From Pseudomonas sp. B21-056 (GTDB taxonomy: Bacteria > Pseudomonadota > Gammaproteobacteria > Pseudomonadales > Pseudomonadaceae): a stretch of DNA of 64,000 nucleotides. This document shows positions 18,100-26,423 of the stretch, piece after piece. The translations under genes were made by a program, and so were the position numbers. The notes under the pieces were generated by a model. The model had not been told where the DNA came from. It was given only the letters and a program-made list of their open reading frames with translations, and ran no database searches. Numbering within the stretch: the first letter of the stretch is position 1; the number at the start of each line of letters is the position of its first letter. The stretch lies in NCBI RefSeq assembly GCF_026016325.1, contig NZ_CP087203.1, positions 6,384,717 to 6,448,716 on the forward strand. Reading direction: 5' to 3'.

Positions 18100-20007
18100 C
18101 TACCCCGGCTCCCGGACTTTCAGCAATGGCTCCTGAAAGCGTAGCAGTCTTCCGGCGTTGCCCAACACCAGCAAGGTGCTCAGGTTATGCAGCAGCGCCG
18201 CGATCATCGCCCCCGCCGCGCCAAGCCAACCGAACGCGGCAAAGGCGACAATCGCCAGCGTCCAGCCCAGGCCGATGATCACGTTGACCTGTAATGTGTG
18301 CCGACATTGGCGACTGAGCCTTACACATGTGCCGAGTCGCCTCAGGTCGCTGCCGATCAGGACGATATCCGCCGATGCCAGGGCGATGTCCGCACCGCCC
18401 GCCCCCATCGCGACGCCCACCACGCCGGCCTTGAGCGCCAGCGAATCGTTGATGCCATCGCCGACCACCATGGGCCGGAAGCCGTTGTCGATTTCCGTCA
18501 TGACCCGCTTGAGTTTGTCTTCCGGCAACGCTTGGGCCTGTACGTCGGCGATCCCCACTTCCCGCGCCAACGTGTTGGCCACGCTCTGGCGGTCACCGGT
18601 CAGCAACAGTTGTCGCCCCAGGCCCAGCGTGCGCAGCTCGGCCATGGCGAGCTGCGCTTCCGGCTTGACGCTATCGGCCAGCAGCAACCAGGCGAGGAAC
18701 TGTCCATCCAGGGCCAGCCCGGCAATCGGGCCGTCATGATTGGGCACCGTTGATGTTTCGATGCCCAGCTGGGCAAACAACTCAGGACGGCCGAGGGCCG
18801 CTTCGCCCTGGCGGGTCATTGCCACTACGCCCAGGCCCTGACGCTCATGAATCTCCGTCAGCGGCAGATAGCTTTCCTGCTCCACCAGCCCCGCCAACGC
18901 CCGGCTGACCGGATGGCTGCTGGCAGAGCCGAGGCTCGCGGCCAACGGCAACAGCGACGGCTGATCGCTGCCCGCGCTTTCGATGGATTGCAGGCGCAAA
19001 GAGCCATAGGTCAGGGTCCCGGTCTTGTCGACCACCAGTGACGTCAGGTCTGCCAGCTCCTCCAGGAAAGCCGAGCTACGGATCAGGATGCCATGGCGCG
19101 CTGCCACCGCGATCCCGGCAATGGCGGTCGCCGGCGCCGACAACACCAGCGCGCAAGGACATGCCGCCACCAGCACCGCCAGCATCGCCTGGGCATCGTT
19201 GGTAATGAACCAGGTCACCGCCGCGAGCAGCAACACCAACACCAGATAGCTGCCGGCATAACGCTCCAGTAACCGGGTGATGGGCGGCTTTGAACGTTCG
19301 GCGTTCTGCATCAGGGCGATGACCTTGCCCAGTGTCGACTCGTGCCCGGTGCGGGTCACTTCCAGACGCAGCAAACCATCGAGATTGATCGCACCGCCGA
19401 ACACCTCAGTGCCCACCACCGCTTCCAGCGGCACCGACTCACCGGTGATGGGCGCCGTATCGAGGCTGGCCTGGCCGGACAACACCCGACCATCGGCCGG
19501 CACCCGATCACCGGCACGCACCTCTACCGTATCGCCGGGTCGCAGCGTGGCGTTGTCGACTTCAACGATCGAACCATCAGCCAACACCTTGCGCCCCAGG
19601 CTGCGGGTCAGTTGACCCAACGCATGGATGGCTTCCTGGGAGCCGATGACGCTGCGCTCCTCCAGCACATGGCCGAAGATCATGATGATCGGCAGCAGCG
19701 CCGCCGTCAGCAGATCCCCCGTGGCCCAGGCACCCAGCATCGCCAGGGCGATCAGTTGGTCGGTGATGCCATGCAGGCTCGGATAGCGCAGGCTGTACCA
19801 CGCCGAACGCATCACCGGCACGGCCACCAGCAGCGAAGCAACCCCCAACAGCAACTGGCTGACCCCGGTCTGCTCCGGTGACCAGGCGCGCCATACCAAC
19901 CCCAAGGCGAGCAGACCGAGGGCGAGCATCGCCAGGGTCAACTGTCGAGCGGCCGTGCGTTGCTCGGCGGAAGACAACATCGGAACGGCGGCAGTTTGAG
20001 CGCTCAT
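18100..20007 (-). CDS. hmtA: HmtA-like heavy-metal P1B-type ATPase
   Basis: A 635-residue heavy-metal P-type ATPase without N-terminal metal-binding domain. It has TGES at 188-191, the membrane metal site CPC at 283-285, phosphorylation site DKTGT at 327-331, HP locus SHPVSRAL at 364-371 and the hinge GDGINDSLALKAG. The last membrane helix reads AALLHNLSTLLVLGNAGRLL, without the DxG of ZntA/CadA exporters. As I recall, P. aeruginosa HmtA (reported Cu/Zn importer) is encoded beside hflK/hflC-like genes as here, so HmtA is the best match. Last gene of a tight four-gene operon (ATGA overlap with the gene before it). The symbol rests on context. Confidence 0.78.
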   Translation of the reverse strand: MSAQTAAVPMLSSAEQRTAARQLTLAMLALGLLALGLVWRAWSPEQTGVSQLLLGVASLLVAVPVMRSAWYSLRYPSLHGITDQLIALAMLGAWATGDLLTAALLPIIMIFGHVLEERSVIGSQEAIHALGQLTRSLGRKVLADGSIVEVDNATLRPGDTVEVRAGDRVPADGRVLSGQASLDTAPITGESVPLEAVVGTEVFGGAINLDGLLRLEVTRTGHESTLGKVIALMQNAERSKPPITRLLERYAGSYLVLVLLLAAVTWFITNDAQAMLAVLVAACPCALVLSAPATAIAGIAVAARHGILIRSSAFLEELADLTSLVVDKTGTLTYGSLRLQSIESAGSDQPSLLPLAASLGSASSHPVSRALAGLVEQESYLPLTEIHERQGLGVVAMTRQGEAALGRPELFAQLGIETSTVPNHDGPIAGLALDGQFLAWLLLADSVKPEAQLAMAELRTLGLGRQLLLTGDRQSVANTLAREVGIADVQAQALPEDKLKRVMTEIDNGFRPMVVGDGINDSLALKAGVVGVAMGAGGADIALASADIVLIGSDLRRLGTCVRLSRQCRHTLQVNVIIGLGWTLAIVAFAAFGWLGAAGAMIAALLHNLSTLLVLGNAGRLLRFQEPLLKVREPG

Positions 20008-21056
20008 TGCTCAGCTCCCTGAATGATCAGGCGGGAATCGTCTTTCGGGTCAACCGTGGTCACTGAACCGGCCTGCTGGAGAATGGCGGGCATGCGCTCG
20101 CGATAAAGGCGCAGCAGCATTTGCGGGTCAGCGTCTTTGGTCTTCGCCAGGCTGAGCACCGTGGCGGTGTCGGCCGAGGCTTTGGCGAGCCGCTCGCTTG
20201 CCTGGGCGTGGGCCACTTGCAGGGCGCGGTCGGAATCCTGGCGGGCGGTCTGGGTCAGTTTCTCGGCTTCGGTGCGAGCATTGGCAACAGCTTTATCGGC
20301 TTGCTGACTGGCCGTCAGCACCGCGTTGAACGCATTCACCGCAGGGCCCGGCAAACTCGATTGTACGTCGACCCGCACTACCTCAATGCCCAACCCCTGC
20401 CTCGTTGCGGCAAGGTCGGCCAATCGTCGATTGATGCTTTGCACCAGGTCGCCGCGCAGGCGTTCGCGGCGTTCGGCGGCCTGATTGTCACTGCCGATCA
20501 GTTCGGGACGCGCCACCAGAATCGTGTCCAGGTCCCGAGCCGCTGCGAGGGTCACGGCGCTACGGGTGACCAGCCGATCGAGCGCCGGCAGGACATGTTC
20601 ACCCTGCAAGACGAACGCATAGGGCTCGGTGACTTTGTAGAACACCCGTACATCCAGTTGCACCACCCCGGCGTCACCGGTCAATAAATAGCCAGAGCCG
20701 GCCAGGGCATCGCTGACCGGCGAGGCAAAGCTGGCGACGCGATCGGCCTGCAAGGCCGCGTCCGAGCGCAGCAGGTTCTCCACGCGGCGCTCCAGGACCC
20801 GATCCGCTGCCGGCAGCAGGATCACTTGTTCCACGGGACGCGGCCAGGCCAACAAAAGCCCGGCATTCTGGATGCGATCCAGCGCGCCAAAGTGCAGCAC
20901 CACGGCTCGATTTTGTGGATCAATCTGCCGAACGTTGGAAAAAACCCAAGCCAATGCAGCCAGGATCGTGACGGCATAAAGCGCCAGAAACGCTACGCGC
21001 CCTGCCTGAATCCAAGGGCTGGACAACTCATTTGTTCCACGTGGAACCAAACTCAT
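20004..21056 (-). CDS. SPFH-domain membrane protein, HflK/HflC-like (third of the operon)
   Basis: A 350-residue protein with one N-terminal membrane helix (about residues 19-41) followed by an SPFH/band-7 domain (VRQIDPQNRAVVLHFGALDRI...WPRPVEQVI) and a long Ala/Glu/Gln-rich coiled coil (TASQQADKAVANARTEAEKL), as in HflK and HflC. It would sit in the inner membrane with the SPFH part in the periplasm, and such proteins form large cage-like assemblies. It lies between the His-rich SPFH gene and the P-type ATPase with four-base overlaps at both ends. It is not the housekeeping hflKC pair, which lies near hfq in Pseudomonas. A parS-like site lies in its first codons. Confidence 0.86.
   Translation of the reverse strand: MSLVPRGTNELSSPWIQAGRVAFLALYAVTILAALAWVFSNVRQIDPQNRAVVLHFGALDRIQNAGLLLAWPRPVEQVILLPAADRVLERRVENLLRSDAALQADRVASFASPVSDALAGSGYLLTGDAGVVQLDVRVFYKVTEPYAFVLQGEHVLPALDRLVTRSAVTLAAARDLDTILVARPELIGSDNQAAERRERLRGDLVQSINRRLADLAATRQGLGIEVVRVDVQSSLPGPAVNAFNAVLTASQQADKAVANARTEAEKLTQTARQDSDRALQVAHAQASERLAKASADTATVLSLAKTKDADPQMLLRLYRERMPAILQQAGSVTTVDPKDDSRLIIQGAEQ
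21033..21048. promoter_or_regulatory. parS-like site inside an SPFH gene
   Basis: TGTTCCACGTGGAACC matches the ParB-binding consensus at 15 of 16 positions. It is embedded in codons 3-8 of the minus-strand SPFH gene. Confidence 0.87.
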
Positions 21057-22096
21057 GGTTGTGTTCCACCTTTGGGTTCCACGGAGGGCGGCCCGTCAAC
21101 CAACACCCGGAACGGTGCCGCATCGGTGCGCAAAATCAATTTGGTGCCAGGGCTGACAATCGTGCCCAGGGTGTCCAGCGAACGCAGCAAGTTATAGAGC
21201 TGGGGTGAACCGGCGTAGGCCCTGCCATAAATCTGCGCAGCTTCGACCCGGGACTGAGCCTCGATATCGGCGGCTTTCACCGTGGCATCCGCCTGCACGA
21301 TCCGCGCATCCCGTTCGGCGGCGGAACGAATTTGCGCGGCTTCGCGCTTACCGATAGCGGTGCGTTCGGTGGCGATGGTTTCCCGCTCGGCACGCATGCG
21401 ATCCACCGTCGCGGTCAATGTCACCGAAGGCAAGGTCAGGCGCTCGATGCCCACTTGCAGCACCCGCACGCCATAGGTAGTGAGCAACTGCTGTTCGATC
21501 TGCTGGCGCAACTGCGCTTCGAAATCGCCGATGCGTACCTGGCTGGCATCGGTGTTGACCAGATTCGCCAGGTCAAAACTGGCAGCGGTGGTTTCCAGGG
21601 CCGATCCCACGAACGTGCGAATCTGCCGGGCGGCCTCGTCCGGCTGGTTCTGCACCGCACGCATGAAGCGCTGGACGTTGTCTGGATCTCCCTGCACCTG
21701 CCACGCCACATAGGCTTGGACAATGATCCGCAGCCCGTCCCGGGTACCGACGTCCTGCAGACCGCTGGACGTTGTGCGCAGCCGCAAGTCCACCGGAATC
21801 GCCGCCTCGAACGGTGCCGGCCAGCGCCAACCCAGGCCAGGCTGCAACAGTACCCGTGCCGGATTGCCGAAGCGGGTGATGACGGTCGCCTCCCCCGAGC
21901 GCACCTGGACCAGGCTCGCGGCCGCGACGGCAAACGCTACCAGCAGCGCCGCCCAGCCCATCCGCCGCCAGGGAAATGGCCCGGCTTCCTGTGGGTCGCC
22001 GTGATGGTGGTGATGATGACCATGATGATGGTGGCCGGCATGGCCGTGATCATGACCGGCGTGATCGTGATGATCGTGGGAAGAAGACTGGCTCAA
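21053..22096 (-). CDS. SPFH-domain protein, HflC-like, with polyhistidine N-terminus
   Basis: A 347-residue protein. Residues 7-32 contain 17 histidines mixed with Asp and Gly, followed by one membrane helix (about 44-64) and an SPFH domain (SGEATVITRFGNPARVLLQPGLGWRWPAPFE, then VDLRLRTTS) with a coiled coil (ERDARIVQADATVKAADIEA). If it follows HflC topology the histidines face the cytoplasm next to the membrane, where they could bind zinc or copper. It starts at TTG 22096: AGGAG lies seven bases upstream and the TTGA overlap with the preceding stop couples the genes. Function is unknown; metal handling is inferred from the His tract, the ATPase in the same operon and the Zur-like site. Confidence 0.87.
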   Translation of the reverse strand: MSQSSSHDHHDHAGHDHGHAGHHHHGHHHHHHGDPQEAGPFPWRRMGWAALLVAFAVAAASLVQVRSGEATVITRFGNPARVLLQPGLGWRWPAPFEAAIPVDLRLRTTSSGLQDVGTRDGLRIIVQAYVAWQVQGDPDNVQRFMRAVQNQPDEAARQIRTFVGSALETTAASFDLANLVNTDASQVRIGDFEAQLRQQIEQQLLTTYGVRVLQVGIERLTLPSVTLTATVDRMRAERETIATERTAIGKREAAQIRSAAERDARIVQADATVKAADIEAQSRVEAAQIYGRAYAGSPQLYNLLRSLDTLGTIVSPGTKLILRTDAAPFRVLVDGPPSVEPKGGTQP

Positions 22097-24021
22097 TGGG
22101 CAGCTCCTGGCTGGACAAGGTTACGCGGCGATGCGGGATCTGCCGGAAGCGTGAAAGTGCGCAAGTCGATGGTCGGCGCGTTGCCGCTGCCACCCAGACG
22201 ATGGTCGAGAATCAACAACCGGGCCTTGCCAAGGCCTCGGCTCAGTTGACTGAGATACTGCTCCAGCATAAAGGCGTGGCCGGCCGTGGCGTAGGCCTTG
22301 CGTTCGGCGCTGAAACGCAAGTCGGAAGCCTGGGCGGTCGCGTTGATTTCCCGGGCGGTGGCCTGGGCCTGGTCGTGAGCAATACTGGCTTGCAACTGTG
22401 CCTGGTTGGTCTGCTCCGCCGCCGCACCGCGTTCCCGGGCAATCAATGCCTGGGCACCGATTTGCGCCGCTTGCACACCGTGGTAGGCATTGGCCGCCCC
22501 CGCCGGTGGATGGATCGCTTCAACCACGGTCGCCAGGATTTCCACGCCGCTGTCGAGGGTCTGCAAATCGGTTTGCACAGCCCGACCGATTTCATCGGCC
22601 AGGCTGACCCGATCCGCCCCCAACAAACCGTCCAGCGTGCGCGAAGCGAACTCATGCACCAGGACTCGGCTGGCGGTGCTGCGAATCAGTGTGGGGATGT
22701 CGGCACTGTTGTAGGTGGCCGCCAGCGCCGCCTCGTCGGAAAGGCCAATGCGATAGACAAAGCGCACGTCCATGTTGACGATCTGGAAGCTCTGCTGATC
22801 GGCACGCCGGCTGGCAATCACTTGGGATTTATCGTTCACATGGCTGGCGTCCCACAACCGATTGGCAATCGCCGGTGCCGGACCTTCCGCCGAGTCGGCC
22901 TCCGTGCTCACCCGGCTTTCGCCCACGCTGGTGGCCAGTTCATGGACGATGCCATTTTCGACGTTCAGCACCCGGCCCAACGGCCAGGGCAGGCCAAACT
23001 GCAGGCCAGGACCGAACACCTCCACCGGCTTGCCAAAACGCTCGTAGATGCCGCGCCCTTGCAGTGGCACTTCATGTACGCCCGTCAGCAGCCAGCCCAC
23101 CAGCGACACCAGCGCCAGCACCGGCAAAAAGGCGCGGCGCATGTAGCTGAACGCCCAGATCTGGCGCAGGTCGATGCCGAAGCGGTTGTGCAGTTCATGC
23201 TGCAGGGCCAGCAAGGGCTGCGGCGGCCAGCGCAGCAGGTCGGCGATGACGCTGCGGCCCAGCAAGGTCGGTTCCAGGGAATCCCGACGCGGGCTGAACA
23301 ATGACAGCAATGCCCGCAGCAACAGCTCCACCGCCGCCAGCCCTGGCAACAGTCCTATCAGCACTGCCAGGCGCACCGGCCAGATGGACGATTCGCCGGC
23401 AAACAACAGGCACAGCCCACCGAGCACCAGCACGATAATCGCCAGACGGGTCAGTTGCGCCAGCGGCAGCGCTTCCGGCCATTCAACGGTGGATTGCTGA
23501 GCCAGTTGGCGTTCAAGTACCAACAAGCCGAACGCCAACAACAATGAAAGTACAGCCCCCACACTGGCCGATGGGCCAAGCGTGGTTGCCGGCAATGCCA
23601 GATTCCAGGCTTGCTCCAGGCTCAGCAGCACCAGCCCTGCCCAACCGGCCAGCCATAAAGTCGGCGCGCCGATCTGTTTCAGCAGGCCGATCCAGCGCGC
23701 GCTGATGCGCTCCAGCAATCGTTCGTACCAGCCGGATTGATCGACCGGTTCATGCTCGGCGGTTGGGATAACCGCCGTCGGCAGCAATGCCCTGCTGCGC
23801 CATTGCGTCACCCACCAGGCGGATTGCAGACCGGCCACCAGCACCAGCAACGCCGCACTCTGACTCGCCAACAAGGCCGGCCACATGGATTGCGGCGAAA
23901 ACAGCCCGACAAAAAACCCGGACACCAGCCCCACACCCGCCAGGACGGCCAGCGCGACAGCGATCCGCCTGAGGCGTCGCCCTTGGGACTGTGCCTGCTG
24001 AAAGCGTGGCCGCTCGGCCAC
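22093..24021 (-). CDS. Large membrane SPFH protein, HflK-like (first of the operon)
   Basis: A 642-residue protein. The N-terminal half has about six hydrophobic segments (for example IAVALAVLAGVGLVSGFFVGL and ASVGAVLSLLLAFGLLVLE). Another helix (about 323-342) leads into an HflK-like SPFH domain (GRGIYERFGKPVEVFGPGLQFGLPWPLG...) and a coiled coil (TNQAQLQASIAHDQAQATAR). Ordinary HflK has a single membrane helix, so the polytopic N-terminal part is an unusual addition. It starts at GTG 24021 with GAGGGG five bases upstream. Together with the next two SPFH proteins it could form a hetero-oligomeric periplasmic cage around the HmtA-like ATPase; this is inference. Confidence 0.83.
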   Translation of the reverse strand: MAERPRFQQAQSQGRRLRRIAVALAVLAGVGLVSGFFVGLFSPQSMWPALLASQSAALLVLVAGLQSAWWVTQWRSRALLPTAVIPTAEHEPVDQSGWYERLLERISARWIGLLKQIGAPTLWLAGWAGLVLLSLEQAWNLALPATTLGPSASVGAVLSLLLAFGLLVLERQLAQQSTVEWPEALPLAQLTRLAIIVLVLGGLCLLFAGESSIWPVRLAVLIGLLPGLAAVELLLRALLSLFSPRRDSLEPTLLGRSVIADLLRWPPQPLLALQHELHNRFGIDLRQIWAFSYMRRAFLPVLALVSLVGWLLTGVHEVPLQGRGIYERFGKPVEVFGPGLQFGLPWPLGRVLNVENGIVHELATSVGESRVSTEADSAEGPAPAIANRLWDASHVNDKSQVIASRRADQQSFQIVNMDVRFVYRIGLSDEAALAATYNSADIPTLIRSTASRVLVHEFASRTLDGLLGADRVSLADEIGRAVQTDLQTLDSGVEILATVVEAIHPPAGAANAYHGVQAAQIGAQALIARERGAAAEQTNQAQLQASIAHDQAQATAREINATAQASDLRFSAERKAYATAGHAFMLEQYLSQLSRGLGKARLLILDHRLGGSGNAPTIDLRTFTLPADPASPRNLVQPGAAH

Positions 24022-24114
24022 CTGCGCCCCTCGACATCAAGATCGACTTGCATACCACCCCAGCACTTGTGGCGATCAAAAACCGGGCACGTGGACAGAC
24101 TCCACAGCCGCTTC

Positions 24115-24137
24115 GTTATATGGCGTTACCTTATAAC
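24115..24137. promoter_or_regulatory. Composite Zur-like operator before the SPFH-ATPase operon
   Basis: GTTATA at 24115-24120 and TATAAC at 24132-24137 form an inverted pair. Within the right part, GTTACCTTATAAC (24125-24137) matches the perfect Zur palindromes of this window at 10 of 13 positions. It lies about 95 bases before the GTG of the first SPFH gene. Weaker than the sites at 10738 and 11257. Confidence 0.6.
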
Positions 24138-24203
24138 GATAGCTGTGAAATTTCTGTTTTTAATTCTTCATGCTGGCGCCGCATATGCACCTGCTACGCA
24201 GTC

Positions 24204-24232
24204 GAGCAGGAGCAAGCTCCCTCGCCACAGGG
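24204..24232. repeat. Single REP-like unit
   Basis: GAGCAGGAGCAAGCTCCCTC followed by GCCAC resembles the other common Pseudomonas REP family (GTGGCGAGGGAGCTTGCTCC on the opposite strand). No inverted partner is nearby. It lies just before the 3' end of the 24261 gene, within a 239-base intergenic stretch otherwise occupied by the Zur-like site. Confidence 0.65.
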
Positions 24233-24260
24233 AGCAGCTGTCTGATCGATTGAGGCAGGG

Positions 24261-26423
24261 TCAGCCGGCCGACACCCGAGCCTTGCGCCGACGTCGACTG
24301 ATCAACCCCAGCGCGACCGCGACCACCAGCACCACGCCACCGATCTGCACCCAACGCTTGTAGGGACGCAACGCGGAACGAATCGGGTCGAGGGCCTGGG
24401 TGACATAGCGCTTGTCAGCCTTGTTGAAGTCCGGATAAGGACACTGATGACCAAAGTCCCCGGCCCAAGTCACATAGGGGCCTTCCTTCACATAACGCTG
24501 GTACAACGCGCTTTGCTCCTCCAGGCTCGAGTTGTACCCGACCGCGTTGCACAACACCGCCGCAAACGCCTGGCTGGTATGGGGCAGGTTGTCCGCCGCC
24601 TGGCTCGCCAGGGCCGTGGCGACAAAGCGATAGTGATAGCGCTCGTTCGGTTGCGCGGCGCTGGCCTGCTGGCGCTGTACCTCCCCTTCTGCCACCAACG
24701 GCCCGACCTTCAGCTCAACTGGCTCCAGGCTGTAGCCGCCCCCCATGACGGCGTAATCCGGCGCCATCTCGTAGCCGAGCAACTCCATACCCCATTTGCG
24801 TGCTATCCCGGATGCGTTGAAGTACGCCTCGGCCCGGCGGGTCGGCCACCACTTGGACTCGGCCTCCTGACGCAGTTGCCCATAGGCACGGGCCTTGTTC
24901 TGCAGATCGGGGTTATCGAAGTAAGCCGGTGCCTCGTCATAACGCCCTTCACGCAGCAAGCGGCGGCCCAGCAGGTTACGCAATTGCGCGGCTACCGGCA
25001 GTTGCACGTAGTTGTCGCGATCCTGCTGGCTCAACGGCGGTGGAGCCGGGACCTGTGCGTCGACGTACTGTTTCAATTCCTCGACCGTCAGCACCCGCTC
25101 GCCAACCGCAGCGGCGTCATACCAATAGTTGCTCTGCCCGCGGTAAAGCTGATCGAACGCTTGCAGGTAATCGCCCCGTTGCAGGGCCAGGATCGCGCTC
25201 TCGCCTTCGACCCGGCACTTGGGCTGAACCGCCTCGTAATCCCAATCCGGCGTGCGGCGACCGCCCCAGGATTCGTCCTTTGGAAAAGCCTGGGCCGCCT
25301 TGGCATAGGCCGCAGCCGCCGCCGTCTTGTCACCGTCACGCACGGCCAGTTTGGCCCGCAGCCACCAGGCCAACCCTGTGTCGCCGGCTTTTTCCACAAA
25401 GGCTTTGGCGCTGGCGTAATCACCGTGCTGATAGCTCACCGCCGCCAGTCGATCGGCATCCTCGAGATTGCCATGACTGCTGGCTTGCAACAGCTTGACC
25501 AGTCTTTTCTCGCCGGACGGCTCTTCCCCATCCCACCAGCCGACGCGGCTGAGCAAGTAACTCGTCAGCAACCGCTGCACGGCATCGGTCTTGAGCAATT
25601 CACTCAGGCGATCGTCCGGCTGCCCATTCAGGTCCGTCGCCAGGTACAACAACGAGCTGTAACCGACCTGCGAGCCGTGCAGGGACTGGGTCGCATACAA
25701 CCCGATGGCGCTGTTCCAATCGTCAGCGGTGTAGGCCACCCTGGCTTCTTCGCCGAGACTGGCGATACCCAGCTCCAGCGGATCGCTGAAACCGGCAACG
25801 CTCAGCTCACGGGCCTGGCGAAACGCCGCTCGGGCCTGATCCCGCGACGCCGCCGGATCTTCGTTGCCCGCCTCGGTACTCATGGCAAACAATGCCCGCC
25901 CCAGGGAATAAGCAGCCCAGGTACTGCGTAATGGGCGCTGGTCGGCCGGCAATGCCAGCAACTCCTGGAACGCCTGCGCAGCCCTCTGGTTTTCACCGGC
26001 GCCAAAAGCAGCCGCGCCGATGGCATACAACCGCAGTTCGGCAGGCAGGTTCGCCGCCTGCGCAGCGACCTCGTCGATATTACTCAACGCCCGCAACCGC
26101 TCCACCAACGCTTGCTGCGGCGGGGTCAGGCCCATCCGCTCGGCCTCGTTACGCTGTGTCACGTAGGGAGACGAATCGTCGTAGTTGTAATCCGGGTTGC
26201 GCGTCGCCTCGCTGGCCGGCTTGAGTCCGGCAATGGCATGGCCAAGACGCTTGATCTCGAAGCGAAAGCTGCCTTCGGGTAATTCGGCCAATGATTGGGC
26301 GCGATTATCCAGCAGGCGCATCGGGAACTCCGGACCGCAGGCCAGGGCCTGGCCCAACGGCAAGCCGAGGCTTACACAGAACACCGGGCAGAGCAGACGA
26401 CGAGGCCAGTTACGGGTAGACAT
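24261..26423 (-). CDS. Large exported repeat (TPR-like) protein with C-terminal membrane anchor
   Basis: A 720-residue protein of unrecognised family. A signal peptide (LLCPVFCVSLGLPLGQALA) precedes a mature start CGPEFPMRLLDNR. The middle is built of helical hairpins of TPR/Sel1 character (IGAAAFGAGENQRAAQAFQE, VAYTADDWNSAIGLYATQSL, RLAAVSYQHGDYASAKAFVE). A single membrane helix near the C-terminus (about 692-708) is followed by RRRRK, so the bulk would be periplasmic. AAGGAG lies six bases before the ATG. The start overlaps the 3' end of the DUF3142 gene by 14 bases, so the two are co-transcribed. Role unknown; a protein-interaction scaffold is plausible. Confidence 0.8.
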   Translation of the reverse strand: MSTRNWPRRLLCPVFCVSLGLPLGQALACGPEFPMRLLDNRAQSLAELPEGSFRFEIKRLGHAIAGLKPASEATRNPDYNYDDSSPYVTQRNEAERMGLTPPQQALVERLRALSNIDEVAAQAANLPAELRLYAIGAAAFGAGENQRAAQAFQELLALPADQRPLRSTWAAYSLGRALFAMSTEAGNEDPAASRDQARAAFRQARELSVAGFSDPLELGIASLGEEARVAYTADDWNSAIGLYATQSLHGSQVGYSSLLYLATDLNGQPDDRLSELLKTDAVQRLLTSYLLSRVGWWDGEEPSGEKRLVKLLQASSHGNLEDADRLAAVSYQHGDYASAKAFVEKAGDTGLAWWLRAKLAVRDGDKTAAAAAYAKAAQAFPKDESWGGRRTPDWDYEAVQPKCRVEGESAILALQRGDYLQAFDQLYRGQSNYWYDAAAVGERVLTVEELKQYVDAQVPAPPPLSQQDRDNYVQLPVAAQLRNLLGRRLLREGRYDEAPAYFDNPDLQNKARAYGQLRQEAESKWWPTRRAEAYFNASGIARKWGMELLGYEMAPDYAVMGGGYSLEPVELKVGPLVAEGEVQRQQASAAQPNERYHYRFVATALASQAADNLPHTSQAFAAVLCNAVGYNSSLEEQSALYQRYVKEGPYVTWAGDFGHQCPYPDFNKADKRYVTQALDPIRSALRPYKRWVQIGGVVLVVAVALGLISRRRRKARVSAG

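Noticed and set aside
26330..26423. Lipoprotein signal in the 720-residue helical-repeat protein (QALAC)
   Set aside because: The position three before the Cys is Ala rather than Leu/Val/Ile, so an ordinary signal peptidase I site after ALA is likelier.
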